Below, in pieces: positions 1-4,951 of a DNA stretch of 6,357 nucleotides. The notes below the pieces were generated by a model. That model made no database searches. It was not told where the DNA came from and worked only from the letters and a program-made list of their open reading frames with translations. Source of the DNA: DASXPG01 sp035559335 (lineage in GTDB: Bacteria; Gemmatimonadota; Gemmatimonadetes; Gemmatimonadales; JACORV01). Position 1 is the stretch's first letter. The number at the start of each line of letters is the position of its first letter. The DNA is taken from positions 1-6,357 of the forward strand of contig DATMBH010000225.1 in NCBI GenBank assembly GCA_035559335.1. Direction: 5' to 3'. Position numbers and translations under genes: made by a program.

Positions 1-306
1 TGGATGGAGGGCGAGGCCGGGTGGATCGACGTTCCGACGCCGGCCGACTCCCGGATCTTCGACATGGCGTACCGGGTGGAAGCCACCGGCGAGGTGATCG
101 GCTTCGACGAGTTCTACGCCTACGACGGCGGGCAGATCGCCGTCGCCGAGGGCGGCGAGCCCGAGGGCATGACGCCGATCGCCCGGGCCGTCCCCGCGGC
201 GCGCGCCGGCGACTTCACCGCGCGCGAGTCCGGCGTCCTCGCGGCGCTGACTGCGGTGGCGGTCGCGGTCGCCGGCGTGACGGTCCGCTACCGGCGGCCT
301 CGCTGA
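1..306 (+). CDS. C-terminal end of a membrane-anchored protein, possibly an ABC-2-type permease (5' truncated)
   Basis: The reading frame is open from base 1 (TGG, then an ATG at 4) to TGA at 304-306, so the gene probably starts upstream of the window. About 100 residues are visible. The first ~70 are soluble and acidic, with a YRVEATGEVIGF stretch and a DEFYAYDGG stretch. They are followed by one hydrophobic helix (about residues 77-95, SGVLAALTAVAVAVAGVTV) and a basic end, RYRRPR, which by the positive-inside rule would be cytoplasmic. The layout of outer loop, last helix and short Arg-rich tail is the same as at the C-terminus of the next gene. Only 5 bp separate the two genes, so they are almost certainly cotranscribed. 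I infer a paralogous or partner permease subunit of one ABC exporter. It could equally be an unrelated single-pass protein. The ATG at 4 is not preceded by any sequence that would let me judge it as a start. Confidence 0.55.
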   Translation, partial: WMEGEAGWIDVPTPADSRIFDMAYRVEATGEVIGFDEFYAYDGGQIAVAEGGEPEGMTPIARAVPAARAGDFTARESGVLAALTAVAVAVAGVTVRYRRPR

Positions 307-311
307 GCGCC

Positions 312-1340
312 ATGCGCAGGGGCTGGCAGGCCGTCCTCAAGCAGCACCGCTTCGAGGTGCTGGCCGGCGTGCTGCTGGCGGCAGCCGTGAGCGCGTGGGC
401 GCTGACCGTGCGTCTGCAGATCGACGGGCTCGGCGTGCCCCCCGGCTGCGTCGAGAACTACCTCGGCCGAGTTGACCAGGGCGGGGTCGCGGAGTCCTGC
501 GTTGGACCGATGCGCGCCTACGGCGCGATCCTCGGCGGCGCCGGGGCGATGCTGGTGGGCGAGGGTTTCCTGCCCTGGTCGGCGATGGGTCTGCTGCCGT
601 TCGCCATCGGTCTGCTGGGGGGCGTGCCGATCGTGGCCAGCCAGCTGGAGGCACGGACGGCCGCAACCGCCTGGTCGCTGAACCCGTCGCGCACACGCTG
701 GCTGCTGGGCCAGGCCCTTCCGGTCACGCTGGTGCTGGGTGCGGCCATGGCCCTGGCGGCGGTGGTGGCCGACCGTGTCGTGGATGCCCAGGTGGCATGG
801 GGGCACTCCGCCTTCTACTACATTGGCCTCCATGGCCCGCTGGCGCTGGTGCGCGCATTCGCCGCCCTCGGGATCGGCCTGCTGGCCGGCGCGCTGATCG
901 GTCGCACGGTGCCAGCCCTCGCGGTGGGCGTCGGGGTCTCGGTGGCACTGTTGTTCGGGGTCGCCGCCGTCCGCGAGGCGTGGTTGGGGACCCTCGATGC
1001 TCGTCCGATCGCTCAGGTCTCGGCCGCCACCGGTGAGCTGGTGATGGAACCGCGGGCGGAGACAACCGACTGGGGCTGGATCGCCCCCGACGGGGAGCTC
1101 TTCCCGCTTCGGGATGCCCTGCAGCTGGTGCCGCAGGAGATCTACGAGAACGACGACCGCGTGCAGTACATCGATAGCTCGACCTGGCTGGTGGAGCAGG
1201 GCTTCGAGAGCGTGCCGCTGGGCGTCACCCAGGAGCAGGCCATGGGCTGGGAGCCGTACGAGGCGGGGATTTTCGGGATGTTGGGCGTCGTGCTGGTCGG
1301 CGGAACGGTCGGGATCGTCAACCGCCGCCGCCTGGTCTGA
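312..1340 (+). CDS. ABC-2-like transporter permease, polytopic membrane protein
   Basis: This 342-residue inner-membrane protein has about six predicted helices (near residues 15-34, 88-108, 132-153, 175-195, 198-220 and 317-336). A large extracytoplasmic segment lies between the last two (about 222-315), and the tail NRRRLV is basic. The layout and local motifs resemble the ABC-2-like permeases common in Actinomycetota: a helix ending in a 'P.. QLEARTAATAWSLNPSRTRWLLGQ' block (residues 106-134), which corresponds to the 'ARELE.GT..LAWTQSVTR.RWL' region of those proteins, and 'GPLALVRAFAALGIGLLAGALIGRTVPALAV' (175-205). Such permeases pair with a separate ATPase to export drugs, peptides or lipids; the substrate cannot be read here. 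I chose ATG 312 because hydrophobic, permease-like sequence begins there; the open frame upstream (from 21) overlaps the preceding gene and is Arg-rich noise. Only 5 bp separate it from the preceding stop and there is no clear SD, so translational coupling is likely. Family assignment is from remembered motifs, not a search. Confidence 0.78.
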   Translation: MRRGWQAVLKQHRFEVLAGVLLAAAVSAWALTVRLQIDGLGVPPGCVENYLGRVDQGGVAESCVGPMRAYGAILGGAGAMLVGEGFLPWSAMGLLPFAIGLLGGVPIVASQLEARTAATAWSLNPSRTRWLLGQALPVTLVLGAAMALAAVVADRVVDAQVAWGHSAFYYIGLHGPLALVRAFAALGIGLLAGALIGRTVPALAVGVGVSVALLFGVAAVREAWLGTLDARPIAQVSAATGELVMEPRAETTDWGWIAPDGELFPLRDALQLVPQEIYENDDRVQYIDSSTWLVEQGFESVPLGVTQEQAMGWEPYEAGIFGMLGVVLVGGTVGIVNRRRLV

Positions 1341-1353
1341 GACGCGGAGTGAA

Positions 1354-1383
1354 GGCGGCCCGGCGCAGGGCGCGCCGGCCGCC
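1354..1383 (+). terminator. GC-rich hairpin after the permease gene, possible terminator
   Basis: Arms GGCGGCC-c-GGCGC (1354-1366) and GCGCCGGCCGCC (1372-1383) form a 12-bp stem with one bulged C and a 5-nt loop (AGGGC). It begins 13 bp after the permease TGA. No T-run follows (next bases ATCGGTCC), so it is not a canonical intrinsic terminator. High-GC bacteria often use such U-less hairpins, but an mRNA 3'-stabilising role is equally possible. Confidence 0.45.
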
Positions 1384-1785
1384 ATCGGTCCAGGCTGATC
1401 AGCTGCCGGACTGACGAACCGGTTGACGCAGGTGCGTGCGGCGAACACGATCGGCCCGTGCAGGGCTTCGGCAGGGACAGCCTGGCCTCGATCGTGGCCT
1501 TACCGTCAGCTTCACTCCAGCACCGCGGACGGCCCGATGGCGTCATGTGAATGAGTCCCGCGACCTCAGAGGCTGCGCCGCCATGCGCGCCGGGTGATAG
1601 CTGTATCGAACGAATCACGCGGGAAGCCGCGCTGCCGGGGCGAATGTACGGTGTACGGGTCCACCTGACGCGGGAACGGCCCGGATCCGTGCCCCTCGCG
1701 CTCCCGGTGCGCCGATGTACCGATCATGCGACACGCGAACCTGCCGTCCGGAGCGATTCGGCCGATACATCGGTCAGCGCCGCCG

Positions 1786-1812
1786 GGTCGATCCGGTCGA
1801 TCCGGTCGATAC
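1786..1812. repeat. Three-copy 9-bp tandem repeat (GGTCGATCC)
   Basis: Units are GGTCGATCC (1786-1794), GGTCGATCC (1795-1803) and GGTCGATAC (1804-1812, one mismatch). The unit length is a multiple of three, but no credible protein is read through it. It lies 80 bp upstream of the tRNA. It may be a slippage-prone microsatellite-like tract or a short array of binding sites. Confidence 0.85.
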
Positions 1813-1871
1813 GAACGTGCCCGGCCGCAGCCAACCGGCGATCCCGCGGCGGGCCGGCGGAAGGGTCGCGC

Positions 1872-1877
1872 TACGGT
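1872..1877 (+). promoter_or_regulatory. Possible -10 element of the tRNA promoter
   Basis: TACGGT fits the TANNNT pattern of a sigma70-type -10 box and ends 14 nt before the mature 5' end of the tRNA, a sensible distance for a short 5' leader. No convincing TTGACA-like -35 is seen about 17 bp upstream, where the sequence is GC-only. The assignment rests on position and four consensus bases. Confidence 0.28.
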
Positions 1878-1891
1878 ATCCTCTGGAAGCG

Positions 1892-1967
1892 GTCCCCGTA
1901 GCTCAGTGGACAGAGCAGCCGCCTTCTAAGCGGCCGGTCGCAGGTTCGAATCCTGCCGGGGACGCCA
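1892..1967 (+). tRNA. tRNA-Arg (anticodon UCU), with encoded CCA
   Basis: The complete cloverleaf can be drawn. The acceptor arm pairs GTCCCCG (1892-1898) with CGGGGAC (1957-1963), and the D arm pairs GCTC (1901-1904) with GAGC (1913-1916). The anticodon arm pairs GCCGC (1918-1922) with GCGGC (1930-1934) around the loop CTTCTAA. The T arm pairs GCAGG (1940-1944) with CCTGC (1952-1956) around TTCGAAT. The discriminator base is G1964, and CCA is encoded at 1965-1967. The anticodon TCT is at 1925-1927 and reads AGA/AGG arginine codons, which are rare in a genome this GC-rich. All stems pair perfectly, so the gene looks functional. It converges on the HxlR gene, whose stop lies 21 bp beyond the CCA. 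tRNA 3' ends are frequent integration sites, but no integrase or duplicated tRNA tail is visible here. Confidence 0.97.
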
Positions 1968-1986
1968 CTCCCGGAGTCGCCGTCGC

Positions 1987-2000
1987 CTCAGCGCGCTGAG
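1987..2000. terminator. 14-bp perfect palindrome between convergent tRNA and HxlR gene, possible terminator stem
   Basis: CTCAGCGCGCTGAG is its own reverse complement and would fold as a 5-bp stem with a CGCG loop in transcripts of either strand. It starts 20 bp after the tRNA CCA and includes the HxlR stop codon (1990-1988), so it sits where a bidirectional terminator would be expected. The short stem and lack of a T-run keep this tentative. Confidence 0.25.
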
Positions 2001-2692
2001 ACTGCTCCGACGCGGCTCGCGTGTGACCTGGACGCGGGCCGGAACCAGTTGGGCAGCTCGCGCACCAGTTCGGGTTCACCATAGAGCCGGACCGATCGGT
2101 CCGCGATGGCGCCCGTCCACCCTTCGATGCCCCGAGCGATGGGATCCAGGGTGGGGACGTCTGACTCCAGAAAGACGTATCGGTCGGCCGCCAGGCACGG
2201 GTCCTCGATGCAGATGGACGGATCACGGTCCCGTTCCAGGACCAGCCACGCCCGCTTGACGTTGGTGCCCTCGATACGCATGTCGAGCACCACCCGTTCC
2301 GTTGGGACGCGCGACGGATCGACGCGCAGGCTGAGCCAGGTTGGGATGATGTCCGGATCCCGCTCGACCATGGCCGGGTCCTCCGGCACGAACCGCTGCG
2401 ACCACTCTCGGAGGCCGCTGAGCACGGGGCGCAGCGCGTGGCCGGCGGGCGTCAAGCAGTATCCAGGAACGCCGCTGCGCGACGCGGGATCGCGCATGAC
2501 CAGGCCCAGATCCTCCAGCTTTCGAAGCCGAGCGGCGAGCACCGAGCGGCTGATACCAGGCAGGCCATCGGCCAGGGCGTTGAACCCCTGGGTCCCGTTG
2601 AGCATGAGATCGCGGACGATGACCAGGCTCCATCGGTCACCGAGATGCTCGACCGCCTTGGTGAAGGCGCAGTAATCGCCGTCAGCAGCCAT
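1988..2692 (-). CDS. HxlR-family winged-helix transcriptional regulator with C-terminal SCP2-like extension
   Basis: The product has 234 residues. Residues 8-100 are a typical HxlR DNA-binding domain: a Cys at position 8 just before the first helix (DYCAFTKAVEHLGDRWSLVIVRDLM), the 'GFNALADGLPGISRSVLAARLRKLEDLGLV' recognition region (36-65), and a wing ending in 'YCLTPAGHALRPVL'. HxlR proteins bind inverted repeats as dimers, and in several the N-terminal Cys senses quinones, aldehydes or disulfide stress. Residues about 110-218 form an extra domain that, from its pattern of alternating strands and the ending 'GWTGAIADRSVRLYGEPELVRELPNWF', resembles the SCP2-like ligand pocket of longer HxlR proteins. 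A bare HxlR protein is about 110-130 residues. ATG 2692 is chosen because the family begins there; the open frame extends 49 codons further upstream, but that part is unlike the family and would run across the divergent hydrolase start. No clear SD is seen. Divergent from the hydrolase, which it probably controls. Confidence 0.9.
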   Translation of the reverse strand: MAADGDYCAFTKAVEHLGDRWSLVIVRDLMLNGTQGFNALADGLPGISRSVLAARLRKLEDLGLVMRDPASRSGVPGYCLTPAGHALRPVLSGLREWSQRFVPEDPAMVERDPDIIPTWLSLRVDPSRVPTERVVLDMRIEGTNVKRAWLVLERDRDPSICIEDPCLAADRYVFLESDVPTLDPIARGIEGWTGAIADRSVRLYGEPELVRELPNWFRPASRSHASRVGAVSAR

Positions 2693-2724
2693 GGCCCGAT
2701 CATTCTCGCATCCGGGACCAAGCG

Positions 2725-2745
2725 GAAGTTCTGCGATGAAACTTC
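2725..2745. promoter_or_regulatory. Inverted repeat between divergent HxlR regulator and hydrolase genes, candidate operator
   Basis: Perfect 6-bp arms GAAGTT (2725-2730) and AACTTC (2740-2745) flank a 9-bp spacer, giving dyad symmetry over 21 bp. The site is clearly more AT-rich than its surroundings. It lies 33 bp upstream of the HxlR ATG and 60 bp upstream of the preferred hydrolase ATG. A dimeric HxlR winged-helix protein encoded alongside would be expected to bind such a dyad and control itself and the hydrolase. Binding is inferred from position and symmetry only. Confidence 0.5.
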
Positions 2746-2762
2746 TCACTGGCGGTCCTCGA

Positions 2763-2768
2763 TACGAT
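2763..2768 (+). promoter_or_regulatory. Possible -10 element for the hydrolase gene
   Basis: TACGAT matches five of six bases of TATAAT-type TANNAT boxes and lies 18 bp after the inverted repeat, so a bound repressor would cover the -35 region. No good TTGACA-like -35 is present, so the call rests on the -10 and its position. Confidence 0.3.
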
Positions 2769-2804
2769 CGTGGTGCGGCCAGCATGCACAGAGGTCGTTC
2801 AGCG

Positions 2805-3755
2805 ATGGCCAGCCAGGCAGCCGCCTCACTCGAAGCCAACTCACGCGCGCAGCGCTACCGACGGGTCGAACAGGCCCTGTGGGACCATTACGGGCTGGCG
2901 GCGACCGAGCACTTCGTGCAGCTCGACCAGCCGCCGGTGCGGCTCCGCGTGGTCGAGATCGGCTCCGGCGACCCCGTCATGTTCGTGCACGGAACCCCCG
3001 GCATGGGCCCGTACTGGGGGCCGCTCCTGCAGTGCCTGCCCGGATTCCGTGCGCTGCTGCTCGACCGTCCTGGATGGGGGCTGAGTGAGCCGCTCGACTA
3101 CTCGCGCCACCGTTACCCGAGCGTGACCGCGGACGTCATGCGCGGGGTGATGGATGGGTTGGGGCTGCGACGAGCGGCGGTGGTCGGCCACTCCATCGGC
3201 AACGTCTGGGCCCTGCGCATCGCCCTGGCCGAGCCCCAGCGCATCACTGCCGTGGGCCTCATGGGTGGCGGACCAATCGTCGATGAGATCGCCCCGCCGT
3301 CCTTCATCAGGCTGCTGGCATCGCCCATCGGCGCGATCATCACCCGGTTGCCGCAGTCGCGAGGGCTGATCGAGAAGATGCTGCGCGAGTCGGGGCATGG
3401 GCCGAGCCTGGAAGCGGGCCGGGTGCCGGATGCGTTCTTCGAGTGGCGCACCGCCTTGAGCCGTCACACGGCCTCCATGCGCCACGAACGCGACATGGTC
3501 AAGGTGCTCCTGGGTCGGAATGGGTGGCGGCCGGGCCTGACGTTCTCCGCGGACGAGCTGGCATCGGTCCAGCAACCGGTCGCCTGGGCGTTGGGTTCGG
3601 CCGACGTGGTCGGCAGCGTGGAGCTCTGGACCCGGGCGGCACGGCAGATGGCCCAGGCCGAGCTGCGGGTGATCGAGGGTACCGGCCATCTGCCCTGGCT
3701 CGACGCGCCGGATCAGGTCGCCGGGGAACTACGGCGCGCGTTCAGCCACGGATGA
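2805..3755 (+). CDS. Alpha/beta-hydrolase fold protein with intact catalytic triad
   Basis: The product has 316 residues with no signal peptide, so it is probably cytoplasmic. The alpha/beta-hydrolase landmarks occur in order: oxyanion-hole HGTPG (62-66), DRPGWGLS (88-95), nucleophile elbow GHSIG with Ser130 (128-132), a cap region of about residues 160-245, a probable acid Asp267 (GSADVV), and His295 in GTGHLPWLDAPDQV. The 280-320 length is normal for the family, which includes esterases, lactonases, haloalkane dehalogenases, epoxide hydrolases and C-C bond hydrolases. The Ser nucleophile rules out dehalogenases and epoxide hydrolases, which use Asp, but the substrate is not readable. Start choice: ATG 2805 has GAGG at 2791-2794. 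ATG 2784, 2736 and 2691 are also in frame, and the last two would put the inverted repeat or the divergent ATG inside this gene. Expression is probably controlled by the divergent HxlR protein. Confidence 0.9.
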   Translation: MASQAAASLEANSRAQRYRRVEQALWDHYGLAATEHFVQLDQPPVRLRVVEIGSGDPVMFVHGTPGMGPYWGPLLQCLPGFRALLLDRPGWGLSEPLDYSRHRYPSVTADVMRGVMDGLGLRRAAVVGHSIGNVWALRIALAEPQRITAVGLMGGGPIVDEIAPPSFIRLLASPIGAIITRLPQSRGLIEKMLRESGHGPSLEAGRVPDAFFEWRTALSRHTASMRHERDMVKVLLGRNGWRPGLTFSADELASVQQPVAWALGSADVVGSVELWTRAARQMAQAELRVIEGTGHLPWLDAPDQVAGELRRAFSHG

Positions 3756-3823
3756 GCCGAGGCGTGATACCCCAGCCGGGGCTGACGGACGCCGAGCACC
3801 TCGCACAGCAGCTGGCCGGCTGA
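3752..3823 (+). CDS. Doubtful 23-codon ORF overlapping the hydrolase stop (ATGA)
   Basis: ATG at 3752-3754 overlaps the hydrolase TGA (3753-3755), the classic ATGA coupling arrangement, and the frame runs to TGA 3821-3823. It encodes MSRGVIPQPGLTDAEHLAQQLAG. There is no recognisable domain. It could be a coupled micropeptide, the remnant of a longer lost downstream gene, or chance. Convergent with the stress-protein gene that ends at 3839. Confidence 0.2.
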   Translation: MSRGVIPQPGLTDAEHLAQQLAG

Positions 3824-3838
3824 GGGCGCCGTCCTTCA

Positions 3839-4798
3839 CTACGCCCCGAGCGCGCCCAGAGCCATGGCCGGTGCCCGAACCTGCTCGCGCCCCTCTGCGC
3901 GCTCGCGCACCGGTCGCACCACGAGCACCGACTGCGGGGCGTGGAGCAGGACCTTGCGTGCCACGCTGCCCAGGACCAGCCGCGGCAGGGCGGACAGCCC
4001 GCGGGAGCCGACCACGATCAGGTCTGCGCCCTCGCCTTCCGCCGCCTTGATGATCTCGTGGGCCGGATCACCGTCACGCAGGTCCATCCTGGCCGGCATG
4101 CCGGCCGCCAGCAGCTCGTCGGCCGCCCAGCGTCCCGCCGCCATCAGCCGCTCCCGAGCGCGATCGACGTCCGGCTGCTCGATCAGCGGGCGCGACGGCC
4201 ACAGCGGCGAGGCGGCTGCCGTCGGCAGCTGGTCGGCGAGCGGTCCGACCATGACCACCCGGGTCGGGATGCCGGCCAGGACCGGCCAGCGCCGCAGCAC
4301 GGCCACGGCCCGTTCGGCTGAGGTGGAGCCATCAACGGCCACCACCGCGCGCCGCACGACGGGGTGACGGGCGACCAGTACCGGGCACGGCGCGTGGTCC
4401 ACGATCTCGGTCGAGACCGAGCCCAGGACCATGGTGGCCAGCGGACCATGGCCGCGTGAGCCGACCACGATCAGGTCCGGCCGGATGGCCTCCGCCTCCT
4501 CCAGGATGGCGCTGGCCGGGCGCCCCCGGACGACCCGGGTGTCCACTCGCCGGCCCGCGGCGCGCAGCGGCGCGGCGGCCTGGTTGAGCATCTCCTGGAG
4601 ATCGGCGGCCAGCACGCTCTCCGACTCGGCTGGCCCCAGCGGCACGGCCGTGTACTCGGGCGCTCCGTACAGCTCCGGACCACGGGCCAGGACGGTGACC
4701 ACGCTGATCGCCGACCCCTCGGGGAGCGGCAGGCGGGCCAGCAGGTCCCGCGCGGCGTCGGCGCAGGCCGAGCCGTCGTAGGCGAGCAACACGCGCAT
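3839..4798 (-). CDS. Universal stress protein, tandem UspA domains
   Basis: The product is a 319-residue cytoplasmic protein made of two UspA domains (about 1-145 and 149-297) followed by a short charged and Ala-rich tail (298-319). Each domain starts with the expected strand and Asp (LLAYDGS, Asp8; VVAVDGS, Asp156). Each carries the full ATP-binding motif G-2X-G-9X-G-S: Gly113, Gly116, Gly126-Ser127 in domain 1, and Gly264, Gly267, Gly277-Ser278 in domain 2. Both sites should therefore bind ATP. Tandem USPs of about 290-320 residues are common in Actinomycetota and Chloroflexota, where they are tied to hypoxia, stationary phase and redox stress. ATG 4798 is fixed by a strong SD, AGGAGGT (4812-4806), 7 nt upstream; the long open frame beyond it is an overlap with the antisense of the neighbouring gene. 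Divergent from the CoA-transferase, with 153 bp between the starts. Confidence 0.95.
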   Translation of the reverse strand: MRVLLAYDGSACADAARDLLARLPLPEGSAISVVTVLARGPELYGAPEYTAVPLGPAESESVLAADLQEMLNQAAAPLRAAGRRVDTRVVRGRPASAILEEAEAIRPDLIVVGSRGHGPLATMVLGSVSTEIVDHAPCPVLVARHPVVRRAVVAVDGSTSAERAVAVLRRWPVLAGIPTRVVMVGPLADQLPTAAASPLWPSRPLIEQPDVDRARERLMAAGRWAADELLAAGMPARMDLRDGDPAHEIIKAAEGEGADLIVVGSRGLSALPRLVLGSVARKVLLHAPQSVLVVRPVRERAEGREQVRAPAMALGALGA

Positions 4799-4805
4799 CT
4801 TCGAC

Positions 4806-4812
4806 ACCTCCT
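4806..4812 (-). promoter_or_regulatory. Strong Shine-Dalgarno site of the universal stress protein gene
   Basis: On the minus strand the sequence reads AGGAGGT, then 7 nt, then ATG. It is the best SD in the window and decides the start at 4798 over several upstream in-frame codons, including an ATG inside the leader. Confidence 0.85.
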
Positions 4813-4814
4813 GC

Positions 4815-4836
4815 CGGCCGGGCTCCGAGCCGGCCG
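4815..4836 (-). promoter_or_regulatory. Inverted repeat (leader hairpin) just upstream of the stress-protein SD
   Basis: Arms CGGCCGG (4815-4821) and CCGGCCG (4830-4836) are perfect 7-bp complements around an 8-nt spacer. In the stress-protein mRNA it would be an all-GC hairpin ending only 2 nt before the SD. It could modulate ribosome access or mRNA stability, or act in DNA as an operator. In this GC-rich setting a chance origin is possible. Confidence 0.4.
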
Positions 4837-4938
4837 TTCGCAGGTCCACCATGCCTGCGTGGGAGGCTCCGCCGGCAGGGCCATCGGTCCCGATCAAACG
4901 TGACCACCAGTCCCTCGGTGTACGCCCGGGGTGCCGCC

Positions 4939-4944
4939 TACACT
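4939..4944 (+). promoter_or_regulatory. Possible -10 element giving a leaderless CoA-transferase mRNA
   Basis: TACACT (TANNNT) ends 7 bp before ATG 4952, so transcription would start at or next to the A of the start codon. Leaderless mRNAs with this spacing are common in Actinomycetota and related high-GC groups. No -35 consensus is visible about 17 bp upstream. Confidence 0.35.
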
Positions 4945-4951
4945 CGGAGGC

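Larger units (their letters stand above)
1384..1891. other. About 500 bp without a convincing gene, between permease and tRNA
   Basis: Open frames exist on both strands (for example 1551-1901 on + and 1142-1618 on -). Their products are rich in Arg, Pro and Ser with no domain, no hydrophobic core and no SD, and they run into the tRNA or the permease, so I do not accept them. What the stretch does hold: a 10-bp palindrome GCTGATCAGC (1394-1403), an imperfect palindrome CCGAT-AC-ATCGG (1762-1773), the 9-bp tandem repeat at 1786-1812, and the tRNA upstream region. It could be a decayed gene or an unrecognised small RNA locus; nothing in the sequence decides this. Confidence 0.6.

Noticed and set aside
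288..1448. 386-codon open frame on the minus strand
   Set aside because: It is the antisense of the permease gene. The product is rich in His, Gln, Arg and Pro with no domain, as expected for antisense frames at high GC.
1142..1618. 158-codon minus-strand frame overlapping the permease 3' end
   Set aside because: Half is antisense to the permease and the rest shows no domain or start signal.
1786..1812. CRISPR-like array
   Set aside because: Three directly adjoining 9-bp units without spacers are a simple tandem repeat, and no cas gene is present.
1551..1901. 116-codon + strand frame before the tRNA
   Set aside because: It is low-complexity, Arg/Ser/Pro-rich, has no SD, crosses the tandem repeat and runs into the tRNA gene.
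1892..1967. tRNA-Arg as an attachment site of a genomic island
   Set aside because: No integrase gene and no repeated copy of the tRNA 3' end were found in the window, so there is no support beyond the general habit of tRNAs.
3756..3838. Terminator between the convergent hydrolase and stress-protein genes
   Set aside because: Only short stems (for example GGGCG 3824-3828 with CGCCC 3842-3846, or CAGC/GCTG near 3773-3784) and no T-runs; too weak to call.
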